From Rhizobium sp. L1K21 (GTDB lineage: Bacteria > Pseudomonadota > Alphaproteobacteria > Rhizobiales > Rhizobiaceae): DNA of 64,000 nucleotides. This document shows positions 43,841 through 52,609 of the stretch, in pieces. A program made the position numbers and the translations under genes. The DNA lies in assembly GCF_024055895.1 (NCBI RefSeq), contig NZ_JAMXLE010000003.1:62001-126000 (forward strand), given 5' to 3'. The first letter of the stretch is position 1; every line of letters starts with the position of its first letter. Below the pieces are notes generated by a model. The model had not been told where the DNA came from and made no database searches. It saw only the letters and a program-made list of their open reading frames with translations.

Positions 43841-44895
43841 TGGCCAGTGTTGAGGTCAAGAACATTTCACGCAGCTTCGGCAGCTTCAAAGCCCTGGACA
43901 ACGTTTCCATGTATTTCGAGGATGGCGGCTTTTATGCCCTTCTCGGTCCATCGGGCAGCGGCAAAACAACCCTGTTGCGGATGATTGCCGGTTTTGACTA
44001 TCCCGACACCGGCCATATCGAGATGAATGGCGAAAGCGTGGAGCGCGTACCGCTCGAAAAGCGCAATATCGGCATGGTGTTCCAGAATTATGCCCTGTTT
44101 CCCAATCTTTCGGTTTTCGAAAACGTCGCTTTTGGTTTGGATGTCCGCGGCGTTGCACGTGAGGAAACCCGAAACCGGGTCCGTAAAGCCCTCGAACTCG
44201 TTCAACTCGGCAAACTCGAAGACCGCAAGCCGCATCAGCTGTCCGGTGGCCAGCGCCAGCGTGTCGCCTTGGCCCGCGCGATCGTCATCAACCCCCGCGT
44301 TCTCCTTCTCGACGAACCGCTTGGCGCGCTGGACAAGGCATTGCGGCTCGATATGCAGGTGGAGTTGAAGCGCATTCAGCGCGAAACCGGCATCACCACG
44401 GTTTTTGTGACCCACGATCAGGAAGAAGCGCTGACCATGGCTGACCGCATCGGCCTCCTGAAAGATGGAAAGCTGGTCGAAGAAGGACGGCCGGAGGAAA
44501 TCTACAACCGGCCGAAGTCGCTCTTTGCCGCGACCTTCCTTGGAGACGCCAATATCTTCGAAGGCATGTCGAACGAGCGGGGGATTACGCTTGCTTCCGG
44601 CGAGACAATCGCCGTTGCCGGGGAAAAGCCCGCATCCGGCCAGACGGGCTGCTGCGCGGTCAGGCCAGAGCGCATCCGCATCGTTTCAGGCGCGCAGCAA
44701 GAACTGGAAAACGTAGTCGAAGGTCGGGTCGAACGCCGCCTCTTTGCGGGGAACAGCACAACGCTCTTCGTGAACCACAAAGAACGCCAGATCCGCGTCG
44801 GCGTTCCCAATATCGGTTCTCTTGTCCCCGCAGATGGAGAGACAGTGACACTCACCTGGGCAGCAGAGAGCACCGTGCCTTTGGCGCGGGACTGA
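43840..44895 (+). CDS. ABC transporter ATP-binding protein (PotA-like)
   Basis: 351 aa. Walker A GPSGSGKTT, Q-loop VFQNYALFPNL, signature LSGGQRQRV, Walker B LLLDEPLGALD, H-loop THDQEEAL, C-terminal TOBE domain from about residue 270. Completes the importer and the operon. Confidence 0.92.
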   Translation: MASVEVKNISRSFGSFKALDNVSMYFEDGGFYALLGPSGSGKTTLLRMIAGFDYPDTGHIEMNGESVERVPLEKRNIGMVFQNYALFPNLSVFENVAFGLDVRGVAREETRNRVRKALELVQLGKLEDRKPHQLSGGQRQRVALARAIVINPRVLLLDEPLGALDKALRLDMQVELKRIQRETGITTVFVTHDQEEALTMADRIGLLKDGKLVEEGRPEEIYNRPKSLFAATFLGDANIFEGMSNERGITLASGETIAVAGEKPASGQTGCCAVRPERIRIVSGAQQELENVVEGRVERRLFAGNSTTLFVNHKERQIRVGVPNIGSLVPADGETVTLTWAAESTVPLARD

Positions 44896-45045
44896 ACACC
44901 GCTCATCAAGTCTTTGAAGCCGCTGCAGCTGCTATACAGCCGCCGTCTCGCTGGGGTTTGGTCATCATTGTCATGAATCGCTCAGGCAAAACCGATTCCA
45001 AACATTCATTGGACGTTGCTCATAGGGGTTTGAGACAATGGCCGC

Positions 45046-45288
45046 ATGGACATCTGCGACGACCCCGTCTATCTCATCCGCATCGACGCGGCGGCCAACA
45101 TGGCGCGCTTCTACCAGCTTCGCATAGAGCCGACGCTTTTCGGCGGTATTGCGCTTACCCGCAATTGGGGTCGCATCGGGCATTTCGGGCAAACCAGAAC
45201 GGTGTTTCACGCCTCCTTTCAGGACGCTCTGCAGGAAAAACAGTTCCATCTTGAACGGAAGTTGAAACGCGGGTACCGCTACCCCTGA
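45046..45288 (+). CDS. WGR domain protein
   Basis: 80 aa consisting almost entirely of one WGR domain: RFYQLRIEPTLFGGIALTRNWGRIG then LEKQF-like LQEKQFHLERKLKRGY. WGR domains bind nucleic acid in PARPs and in bacterial MolR-like proteins; small single-domain versions are common in rhizobia with unknown role. Little ribosome-site support. Monocistronic or read with the AAA ATPase gene 74 nt downstream. Confidence 0.75.
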   Translation: MDICDDPVYLIRIDAAANMARFYQLRIEPTLFGGIALTRNWGRIGHFGQTRTVFHASFQDALQEKQFHLERKLKRGYRYP

Positions 45289-45324
45289 GACGGCCCACAG
45301 GATCGTATCAATCCATCAATATAA

Positions 45325-45361
45325 CCTTGCAAATATGGAATTATACTCCATAATTGCAAGG
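45325..45361. promoter_or_regulatory. 37-bp near-perfect palindrome at the AAA ATPase start
   Basis: Arms CCTTGCAAATATGGA (45325-45339) and TCCATAATTGCAAGG (45347-45361) are complementary at 14 of 15 positions around ATTATAC. The right arm ends at the base before ATG 45362. A DNA-binding site that silences the ATPase, or a hairpin hiding its ribosome site (AAGG), both fit. Confidence 0.65.
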
Positions 45362-46531
45362 ATGATAAAACGCTCCACGAAATCCGATCTGATTGAACTG
45401 CTGGACACTTATCCTGCCGTTGCCCTTCTGGGTCCGCGCCAGGTCGGTAAAACGACGCTCTCTCTGGAAATTGCCGACGAACGGCCATCGATCTATCTTG
45501 ATCTGGAATCGGATGCCGACCGCGCAAAGCTTGAAGAACCTGAACTTTATCTCAAAGACCACGCTGACAAGCTGGTGATCCTTGATGAAGTGCATCGCAT
45601 GCCGGGTCTCTTTCAGAATCTGCGTGGCTTGATCGACCGCAACCGGCGCAAGGGCCGCAAAACTGGCCAATATCTGCTTCTGGGCTCCGCCTCGATCGAT
45701 CTTCTGAAACAGTCTGGTGAAACACTTGCCGGCCGCATTGCCTATCTCGAAATGCCGCCCATCAGCGCTGTGGAAATTCCTGAAGACGATTTCAACAGGC
45801 TTTGGCTGCGTGGCGGCTTTCCCGACAGCTTTCTCGCCTCAAGCGATAAGGCCAGCATGGGCTGGCGGCAGAACTTCATTCGCACCTATCTGGAACGCGA
45901 TATTCCCCAGCTTGGGCCGCGTATCCCTGCTGAAACGCTGCGCCGCTTCTGGACCATGCTGGCGCATCACCAGTCCGGCCTTTTGAACGCTGCAGATCTC
46001 GCCCGTTCTCTTGGCGTGGACGGAAAAACCGTTGCGGCCTATCTCGATCTGCTCGTCGATCTCCTCCTGGTGCGCCGGCTTGAGCCCTGGCACAGCAATA
46101 CGGGCAAACGCCTCGTCAAATCGCCGCGCATCTACGTCCGTGACAGCGGTCTCACCCACACTCTGCTCGGTATACCGACCTATGAAGACCTTCTCTCCCA
46201 TCCCACCGCGGGTGCCAGTTGGGAAAGCTTCGTGGTTGAAAATCTGATTGCCGCCGCACCCGACGCTACCACCAGCCATTTTTATCGCAGTGGCGCCGGG
46301 GCCGAAATCGATCTTCTGCTGACCCTGCCCGGACAATCCCCCTGGGCGATTGAGATCAAACGCAGCCTGTCGCCGAAACCCGAAAAAGGCTTCTATTTTG
46401 CCTGCGAAGACATTCAGCCGGCACGCAAATTCGTCGTCTATCCCGGTTCGGAACGCTTCCCCATCAAGGCCGATATCGAGGCCATTTCCCTCGTGGCACT
46501 GATGGGCGAGCTTTCGAAAGCAGCCGGCTGA
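45362..46531 (+). CDS. AAA_14/DUF4143 ATPase
   Basis: 389 aa from ATG 45362. N-terminal P-loop GPRQVGKTT, Walker B LVILDEVH and sensor region LLLGSAS; helical/winged middle (NAADLARSLGVDGKTVAAYLDLL); C-terminal DUF4143 with a PD-(D/E)xK-like pattern GAEIDLLL...WAIEIKRS. Such ATPases are widespread accessory genes, sometimes viewed as mobile or toxin-like, without a settled role. An earlier in-frame ATG at 45335 lies inside the palindrome. It converges on repC with 20 nt between stops. Confidence 0.83.
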   Translation: MIKRSTKSDLIELLDTYPAVALLGPRQVGKTTLSLEIADERPSIYLDLESDADRAKLEEPELYLKDHADKLVILDEVHRMPGLFQNLRGLIDRNRRKGRKTGQYLLLGSASIDLLKQSGETLAGRIAYLEMPPISAVEIPEDDFNRLWLRGGFPDSFLASSDKASMGWRQNFIRTYLERDIPQLGPRIPAETLRRFWTMLAHHQSGLLNAADLARSLGVDGKTVAAYLDLLVDLLLVRRLEPWHSNTGKRLVKSPRIYVRDSGLTHTLLGIPTYEDLLSHPTAGASWESFVVENLIAAAPDATTSHFYRSGAGAEIDLLLTLPGQSPWAIEIKRSLSPKPEKGFYFACEDIQPARKFVVYPGSERFPIKADIEAISLVALMGELSKAAG

Positions 46532-46551
46532 GGAAAAGTCATTCATCTCCC

Positions 46552-47859
46552 CTACCCCGCTTTGCGCTCACTTCCGCCATTCGCCCTGATTTGCGCCATC
46601 AGCATCGGACCAAGCGAAAATTCCTGCCGTTCTGCACGCCGTGTCAGATCCCGCAAATAGCCTCCGGCCGAGTTGATCTGCCCGGTTCGCTCCAGAATAC
46701 AGGCCATCACGGTGGCCGCATTTTCAGGGCCCAGAACCTCGCATGCCTCCTGATAGGCAGACGGAGACACCCCGAGCATGGAGCGCACCACCACGGCCGC
46801 CGCCATCAGGTCCCGCCAACTGGAAATGGCCCCATTTGGCCCATAATCCGACATTTGCGGGCAGGCCGATAACACCATGCCCAGCGGGAAAGGCTTCAGC
46901 CCGATTTCGAAGTCCAACGATTTCGTCTGCGGGGCCATGCGACCACCACCGGCTTCGTCAGGACTGCGTCCATCACCGTTTTCATGCCCATCGAGCAAGT
47001 CTTCAATTTCATCAGTCTCCGCCAGATTCTCGTCCTGCAGCTTTTCAAAGCGCGGTTCAGATTCATCGTAAGATTCGGAATTTGAATTCTGTATATGCCG
47101 CTCATTTTGATGGTCATTGCCGCCTTGTTTTTGTGTTTTCAGCAACATTTCCAATTGGTTGAGCACGTTTTCACGCAAGAAGCGCATCGCTTCGAGTGCG
47201 TGTGTCACCAGATTGACCGGGGCGTTGCGCGGTAGATCGCTCAAAATCGTCCTATATTCGCTCTCTGCTGCATCCCAGTTGCCTGGTGCGCCCTCTTCCA
47301 GAGCTGTCGCGATCAGCTTGGCAACGTCACGCCGGCAGATCGTCAGTTGCTCACGCATGTGATGCAGATGGATACGCTCTGCCTCAACCTCGGCTGCAAC
47401 CTGCTCGATCTCTTCAGCACGCGCCAGAAGCGGTGCCAGTGAAAAGCCAAATGCTTCGTCAATGCTGCCTTCCCTGCCCCGCCTGGCAAAACGCTTGCCG
47501 TTGGCGCTGTCCTTGCGGATCAACAGGCCAGCATCGACGAGAACAGCCACATGCCGGCGGATCGTTTGCTCGGCCATACCGTGAGCCCGCAGCGAGAGCT
47601 GGGCATTCGACGGGAAAACAATCAGACTGTCGTCGGCATCAAGCGTGTTTTTGGGATAGAAGCTCAAAAGCGCGTTGAGGACGGCTAGGGCCCGATCGTT
47701 TACACCAAGCCTGGTTCGCGCCTCACACAGCGCACGGTAGATTTTCCACTTGTCGACGGAGGCTCCGTCTTCGATTTCACCCGCGTCCATTTGGGTTTTC
47801 AAATGGCCAAGCGAGACCGTTCGCCGCCCAAAGGGCGTCGTCACATTTCCAACCTGCAT
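46552..47859 (-). CDS. repC: Plasmid replication initiator RepC
   Basis: 435 aa, usual RepC length. N-terminal winged-helix DNA-binding domain (TTPFGRRTVSLGHLK, then SNAQLSLRAHGMAEQTIRRHVA and the RKDSANGKRFARR wing) and C-terminal domain ending YLRDLTRRAERQEFSLGPML. RepC is the limiting initiator of repABC replicons and acts at an origin inside its own coding sequence. ATG 47859 has GGTGAAG upstream; a GTG at 47868 is possible. Preceded by the antisense RNA region. Confidence 0.93.
   Translation of the reverse strand: MQVGNVTTPFGRRTVSLGHLKTQMDAGEIEDGASVDKWKIYRALCEARTRLGVNDRALAVLNALLSFYPKNTLDADDSLIVFPSNAQLSLRAHGMAEQTIRRHVAVLVDAGLLIRKDSANGKRFARRGREGSIDEAFGFSLAPLLARAEEIEQVAAEVEAERIHLHHMREQLTICRRDVAKLIATALEEGAPGNWDAAESEYRTILSDLPRNAPVNLVTHALEAMRFLRENVLNQLEMLLKTQKQGGNDHQNERHIQNSNSESYDESEPRFEKLQDENLAETDEIEDLLDGHENGDGRSPDEAGGGRMAPQTKSLDFEIGLKPFPLGMVLSACPQMSDYGPNGAISSWRDLMAAAVVVRSMLGVSPSAYQEACEVLGPENAATVMACILERTGQINSAGGYLRDLTRRAERQEFSLGPMLMAQIRANGGSERKAG
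47000..47160. other. Probable oriV inside repC
   Basis: The least GC-rich part of repC, encoding the hydrophilic segment rich in Asn, Ser and Glu (HIQNSNSESYDESEPRFEK). In characterised repABC replicons the origin is an AT-rich stretch in the middle of repC. Limits are approximate. Confidence 0.4.
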
Positions 47860-47920
47860 TTTCTTCACCTTTCAAAAAGGCAAAAGAAACCTACCCGCCA
47901 AAAAAGACGGCCAAAGACTC

Positions 47921-48005
47921 TTGACTGTGATTCGGGGAAATGCGATTCTCAAGCTGCTAGACACGAGAAGGGCTTCCACGACGGCAACGTTTGGGGGCCT
48001 TTTTC
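47921..48005 (+). ncRNA. Counter-transcribed antisense RNA of repABC (incA-type) with promoter
   Basis: Opposite strand to repABC, in the repB-repC gap. -35 TTGACT at 47921-47926 and -10 GATTCT at 47944-47949 (17-nt spacer) predict a start near 47956. The transcript ends in a hairpin: GGCTTCC (47971-47977) with GGGGGCC (47993-47999, two G-U pairs) followed by TTTTT. Such RNAs lower RepC synthesis and cause incompatibility. Confidence 0.7.
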
Positions 48006-48020
48006 TTTTGCTATTCTCTC

Positions 48021-49040
48021 TTATCCACTCCTTCTGGCATCGTTCGCCGTATCTTTGAGATACGCGTCATGGATCTCTTCGATCTGCTCGACCAGATAGC
48101 GCACGAAATCATCCGGCACCGACTTCGAAAAATTCAGCTTCGCGCCGGATTTCGAATAGCGCACATCGGCCAGTTTCATGCCCTTGGAAAGGATCGGCAA
48201 AGCCTCCTCCCCTTTGGGTTTGAGCAGCACATTCTTTTCAAAGAGCGAAGACAGAACCGCCGCAAAGCGCTCCTCGCTGGAAATGTTCGGGCCAAGGGCT
48301 TCCACCATTTCCAGGGAATGCGGATGTGCTGCCGGGAACTTGTTCCAACGCTCCACCAGCTCCAGCCAGCGCCGACGCCCGATCTCGGGCGCAGGGCCGA
48401 TGCCGCGGCGCAGCTTTTCAGGCAGCACACTGGCCACACGGATCATCTCTGAAATATGCGATTTGCCGGTCGACAGCGACGCCGAGATGGTGGCGCGCGA
48501 AAAGCCGGCCTGCTCCTGCGAATAGGCAAACGAGCATTTTTCGATAAAGCTGAGATCGTTGCGAGCGGTGTTTTCCTCGCCCTGGAAGATAACCGCCTCT
48601 TCATCGCTCAAATCGCGGATAACGGTCTTGAACTTCTGGCCAAGCAATTTGACCGCAGCAAGCCTGCGGCGGCCATAGACGATCTGGTAACGCCCGGGTT
48701 CGCCCTGCAGAGGACGCACGAGCCCAGGGACAATCTGCCCCCGCTCGGCCATCGATTCCTTCAATTCGGCGATGGCCGCCTCGTCATAGGCACCTTCGAA
48801 GCGATCTGGAATGGCCGAGGGGGAAATGAGCGACGGATCAAGCTCGACCACATGCGCGCCGTCCTTGAGAAGACGATCGGCCAATTCACCGCGCTGCTGG
48901 ATCTCCTTCACCCCTGCCGCCACCTTGGCAAGATGGGGCGATGCGCCGGCAGACTTCTTTTCAGGTGCTGCCTGGTTCACAGGCTCATTGAGCTGGTTCA
49001 GCACATTGGCGAACAGGCCCTTGGAATCCTTGCGGCTCAT
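48021..49040 (-). CDS. repB: Plasmid partitioning protein RepB (ParB family)
   Basis: 339 aa. N-terminal RepA-contact region, ParB/Spo0J core (VRPLQGEPGRYQIVYGRRRLAA, ENTARNDLSFIEKCSFA) with the HTH FSRATISASLSTGKSHISEMIRV, and C-terminal dimer domain. It binds the parS palindromes near repA. ATG 49040 overlaps the repA stop by 4 nt. Confidence 0.93.
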   Translation of the reverse strand: MSRKDSKGLFANVLNQLNEPVNQAAPEKKSAGASPHLAKVAAGVKEIQQRGELADRLLKDGAHVVELDPSLISPSAIPDRFEGAYDEAAIAELKESMAERGQIVPGLVRPLQGEPGRYQIVYGRRRLAAVKLLGQKFKTVIRDLSDEEAVIFQGEENTARNDLSFIEKCSFAYSQEQAGFSRATISASLSTGKSHISEMIRVASVLPEKLRRGIGPAPEIGRRRWLELVERWNKFPAAHPHSLEMVEALGPNISSEERFAAVLSSLFEKNVLLKPKGEEALPILSKGMKLADVRYSKSGAKLNFSKSVPDDFVRYLVEQIEEIHDAYLKDTANDARRSG

Positions 49041-50215
49041 TCACGCCCCCATGACTGCCAGAGCAGTTGTTCGATTTCAGCATTTGCAGCGTTGACGGAT
49101 TCAATGGCCCGGTCATAGGTCTTCGGCGCGGAGAAGCGCGTGCGCTGAACCTCGTAGAGGCTCTGCTTCCATGTCAGTACATCGGCAACAGCCGTCGATT
49201 TGATGACCATGTTCAACAGCAGGTCGTCACCGAACACCTGTCGCATCAAGGCCATCATATTGGCTTGCGGGTGATCGTTCGGTTCGAACTTGGTGATCAG
49301 GAATTTTGCAAAATCCCACTGCGCTGTCGTCCCGATATTGCTGAGGATTTCCATATAGGACGCGGCAAGTTCCAGGAACTTCGCCGTCGAATCCACATCC
49401 AGCATATGGGCGGGAACGGGTATCAGAACGCCTGTCGCTGCGGTCAATGATGATAGCGTCAAGAAGTTCAGCGACGGCGCTGAATCCATGAGGATGATAT
49501 CGTAGTCGTCGGCAATCTGCTCGATGGCTTCAGCAACACGGAGCAGGAATCCCGTTCCGCCCGTATTGCGCATTTCAAGCGCAACGGCAGTCTCAAACTC
49601 GGTCAGTTCAAGACCAGCGCAGATCACATCAAAACCGGCAATATGCGTTTTGTGGATCAAGTTCCCCGCGGGGACAGGATCATCAAACCGGATGGCAGAA
49701 TAGAAGGTTTCCCCTTCCCGTGGGTCGAAACCCGGCAACGTTCCGTGCAGCGCCGTCAACGATGCCTGCGGATCAAGATCAATTGCCAGCACGCGATAAC
49801 CGCGCAGCGCCAGGTAATGGCCGAGATGAATGGTGGTCGAGGTTTTGGAAGACCCGCCCTTGAAGTTTGTGACCGCCAGCACCTGGCAGGCCTCGCCTTC
49901 CACACGGCGGGGATTGATCCATTTCTTGCGGCCGTTTTCCGCGAGCAGCATTCTCAGTTCAAGAATTTGCTCCAGCGTATATAGCCGCCGCCCATTTGCG
50001 GAGACGTCCGGCTCCGGGCCTTTTCCCTTCAGCGAGATCTGGCGGATATAGGCCTCGGTGACATCCAGAAGCTGGGCCACTTCAGATGAGGCAAATGTGC
50101 GCATGGTGCGCATCGCGTCCGGCGGATATTGGGCGAGCGAAAGATTCTTCAACGCAGCATCGAGCTTCGTTGAAAAGGTCTGCATGAAATCCAGGCTACT
50201 CAAATGTCGAGTCAC
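49037..50215 (-). CDS. repA: Plasmid partitioning ATPase RepA (ParA family)
   Basis: 392 aa. N-terminal HTH (SSEVAQLLDVTEAYIRQI), deviant Walker A KGGSSKTST, Walker A' IDLDPQASLT and Walker B DIILMDSAPSL. Start GTG 50215 is preferred over upstream codons because GAAAGGA lies 8 nt before it and the family length is about 400 aa. It partitions the replicon and represses the operon with RepB. Confidence 0.93.
   Translation of the reverse strand: MTRHLSSLDFMQTFSTKLDAALKNLSLAQYPPDAMRTMRTFASSEVAQLLDVTEAYIRQISLKGKGPEPDVSANGRRLYTLEQILELRMLLAENGRKKWINPRRVEGEACQVLAVTNFKGGSSKTSTTIHLGHYLALRGYRVLAIDLDPQASLTALHGTLPGFDPREGETFYSAIRFDDPVPAGNLIHKTHIAGFDVICAGLELTEFETAVALEMRNTGGTGFLLRVAEAIEQIADDYDIILMDSAPSLNFLTLSSLTAATGVLIPVPAHMLDVDSTAKFLELAASYMEILSNIGTTAQWDFAKFLITKFEPNDHPQANMMALMRQVFGDDLLLNMVIKSTAVADVLTWKQSLYEVQRTRFSAPKTYDRAIESVNAANAEIEQLLWQSWGRE
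49661..49676. other. parS-like site inside repA (degenerate)
   Basis: GTTCCCCGCGGGGACA matches the full palindrome at 14 of 16 bases. It is within the repA coding sequence. Confidence 0.45.
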
Positions 50216-50287
50216 GGTGTTGGTCCTTTCAAAATTCACTTCGACTATTGTGCCTGACATGGTTAACGATAATTTAAATGCGACGGG

Positions 50288-50326
50288 GCTACGCAAAAAA
50301 ACGCAAATTTCGTAATTTCGCGTAGC
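50288..50326. promoter_or_regulatory. Inverted repeat upstream of repA
   Basis: GCTACGC (50288-50294) and GCGTAGC (50320-50326) enclose an A/T-rich stretch with repeated ATTTCG. On the minus strand TTGCGT and AATTAT (16-nt spacing) just downstream could be the repA promoter, so this dyad may be the RepA/RepB operator. Confidence 0.4.
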
Positions 50327-50374
50327 TTTTCATACTCCGATTCGCCTGAGAAGGACAATTCCTGCAAAATGGAT

Positions 50375-50390
50375 GTTCCCCGCGGGGAAC
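50375..50390. other. parS: parS/repS centromere site
   Basis: Perfect 16-bp palindrome GTTCCCCGCGGGGAAC, fitting the repABC partition consensus GTTnnnnGCnnnnAAC, 160 bp upstream of repA. Confidence 0.88.
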
Positions 50391-50509
50391 CATCGGGTCA
50401 GGCTTATGCACAAGTGATGCAAAAAGCGCCGTACCTTGAGAGCGACGTTCTCGGGAATGCCTGAGCCACCCTTCAGCGCTTCGGAAAGTGACGACCAACA
50501 GAGCGAAAG

Positions 50510-50525
50510 GTTCCCCGCGGGGAAC
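50510..50525. other. parS: parS/repS centromere site
   Basis: Second perfect copy of GTTCCCCGCGGGGAAC, 135 bp from the first, at the 3' edge of the LysR gene. Confidence 0.88.
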
Positions 50526-50540
50526 TCGACGTTCAAACGA

Positions 50541-51455
50541 CTATTCTTCTACACTCCCGTGGAAGTTCATGAACTCTCCACGCGCCTCCTCCACCGCGCT
50601 GACGATGAAGCGTATCGCCGTGCGGACACGCGCCGACTCGCGAACATCCTCATGGACAGTGAGCCAGAACGTGCGCTTCAACTCAATCTCTTCCGGTAGC
50701 ACACGCACCAGGTCCGAGTTTCCACTTGTCATGAAGTCCGGGAGGATACAAAGGCCCGTACCGGCCATTGTGGCGCGCAGTTGCGCAAAGAGATTTGTGC
50801 TGGAAAGTCGCGGTGACAGTTTTTCACCAATATGAGTTATATAGTCGAGCTCTGGCGCAAAGATCAGTTCGGAAATGTAGCCGATCAGAAGATGGTCAGA
50901 AAAATCATCCCGGCCGGTAATAGCTGGATGCCGCTCGAGATAATGGCGAGATGCGTAGACGTGCAGCGAGTAGTCGGTGAGCTTTCGAGACACAAGCCGT
51001 CCCCGCTCAGGACGTGAGAGACTGATGGCGATGTCGGCTTCCCGTTTCGACAGACTGAAGATGCGTGGCATGGCGACGATCTGCAAATCGAGTTCGGGAT
51101 TGCGTCTTGCCAATTCCCCAATTCTCGGCGCCAGGAAAAACGCACCGAAGCCGTCCGGGGCACCGATGCGAACCGCGCCGCTCAAAGACAGACGCTCGCC
51201 GGCAATGTCATTCTGGATCTTTGCAGATGTGCTTTCCATTTCCTCGGCATAACGGAGCAGACGTTCGTCCATGTCGGTGAGCGTGTAACCGCGTGGCGAG
51301 CGGGTGAACAACGCCGCCCCCAGTCGCTCCTCGAGCGCGCGGACACGCCGGGACACTGTCGCATGATCCGTTCCCATGCGCGGGGCCGCTGCCGTGAGCC
51401 GACCGGCACGCGCAACAGAAAGGAAATAGCGAAGGTCGTCCCAGTCAAAACTCAT
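50541..51455 (-). CDS. LysR family transcriptional regulator
   Basis: 304 aa. N-terminal HTH (DLRYFLSVARAGRLTAAAPR, HATVSRRVRALEERLG) and a substrate domain with GAVRIGAPDGFGAFFLAPRI. ATG 51455 begins the conserved region; the longer frame has no support and no clear ribosome site is visible. Divergent from mmsB and the Liv-type operon 188 nt away, which it probably controls. Confidence 0.88.
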   Translation of the reverse strand: MSFDWDDLRYFLSVARAGRLTAAAPRMGTDHATVSRRVRALEERLGAALFTRSPRGYTLTDMDERLLRYAEEMESTSAKIQNDIAGERLSLSGAVRIGAPDGFGAFFLAPRIGELARRNPELDLQIVAMPRIFSLSKREADIAISLSRPERGRLVSRKLTDYSLHVYASRHYLERHPAITGRDDFSDHLLIGYISELIFAPELDYITHIGEKLSPRLSSTNLFAQLRATMAGTGLCILPDFMTSGNSDLVRVLPEEIELKRTFWLTVHEDVRESARVRTAIRFIVSAVEEARGEFMNFHGSVEE

Positions 51456-51643
51456 TATATGATGATATTCGCACAACGGATGGGCAATCAAGCACATGGA
51501 CCTGCGAAAATAACGCCATAAGATTGAAACCAAGACATTTGCACCCGAACGCGTTTGAGGAGACGCCGAAGGTTTGCGGCAATCTGCAATGCGCAGACAC
51601 GCGCCCCGGCTGATGCCATGCAGATGCGACACAAGGGGGAGAA

Positions 51644-52528
51644 ATGAGCAGGATTGCTTTTATCGGTCTCGGCAATATGGGCCTGCCCATGGCGACCAAT
51701 CTCGCCAAGGCCGGGCACAATGTGACTGTGTTCGATACCGTTGCCGCGGCAATGGATAAGGCTGCGAGCGACGGCATGAAAACGGCACAGAGCGCATCTG
51801 CAGCTGTTTCCGAGGCCAACATCATCATGACCATGCTTCCCAACGGACCCATTATTCTGAAGGTTCTGGAAGAGGTCATTCCTGCCGCCAAAGCCGGCGC
51901 AGTGATCATCGATTCCTCGACGATCGATGTTGCAAGCGCGCGCAAAGCACACGAGATGGCCAAATCGGCAGATCTCCAATTGCTTGATGCTCCGGTCTCC
52001 GGCGGCATTGGCGGCGCAGCCGCGGGAACACTGACATTCATGGTGGGCGGCTCAACGGATGCATTTGAGCGGGCGCAACCGGTGCTGGAGATCATGGGCG
52101 GCAAGATCGTCCATTGCGGCGAAGGCGGAGCAGGGCAGGCGGCAAAGATTTGCAACAATATGCTGCTCGGCATTTCCATGATTGGTGCTTGCGAAGCGTT
52201 TGCGCTTGCCGAGAAGCTCGGTCTTTCGGCTGAAGCCGCCTTCGATGTGATTTCCACCTCGTCCGGTTCCTGCTGGTCAGTCAATACCTATTGCCCGGTT
52301 CCGGGGGTTGGGCCGAAGACGCCGGCGGATAATGATTACAAGCCGGGCTTTGCCGCAGACCTGATGCACAAGGATCTCGGTCTGGCACAGCAGGCCGCAT
52401 CGGAAAGCGGGCAGGCGACACCCATGGGCGCGCATGCGCTTGCACTCTACGACACGTTCTTGAAAGAGGGCGGTTCAGGCCGGGACTTCTCGGCCATGAT
52501 TGAATATCTCAAGACGGCTGCGCGCTGA
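51644..52528 (+). CDS. mmsB: 3-hydroxyisobutyrate dehydrogenase-like
   Basis: 294 aa. GLGNMGLPMA NAD-binding motif at residues 8-17, DAPVSGGIGGAAAGTLTFMVGG substrate segment and catalytic Lys in GAGQAAKICNN. This agrees with 3-hydroxyisobutyrate dehydrogenase of valine breakdown, though related beta-hydroxyacid dehydrogenases look alike. Leader AAGGGGGAGAA before ATG 51644. It precedes a branched-chain-type importer operon, after a small hairpin. Confidence 0.87.
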   Translation: MSRIAFIGLGNMGLPMATNLAKAGHNVTVFDTVAAAMDKAASDGMKTAQSASAAVSEANIIMTMLPNGPIILKVLEEVIPAAKAGAVIIDSSTIDVASARKAHEMAKSADLQLLDAPVSGGIGGAAAGTLTFMVGGSTDAFERAQPVLEIMGGKIVHCGEGGAGQAAKICNNMLLGISMIGACEAFALAEKLGLSAEAAFDVISTSSGSCWSVNTYCPVPGVGPKTPADNDYKPGFAADLMHKDLGLAQQAASESGQATPMGAHALALYDTFLKEGGSGRDFSAMIEYLKTAAR

Positions 52529-52564
52529 GGAGAGCGCCAACCGCCACCGAGTGTTCATTTCACG

Positions 52565-52583
52565 CCCTGCCAGTCTGGCAGGG
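52565..52583 (+). terminator. Intercistronic hairpin between mmsB and the Liv-type operon
   Basis: CCCTGCCA and TGGCAGGG (52565-52572, 52576-52583) with a 3-nt loop and a short GGGTTCT tail; could be a weak terminator or processing site. Confidence 0.4.
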
Positions 52584-52609
52584 TTCTGGAAAACTGGGAG
52601 GAATGACGA

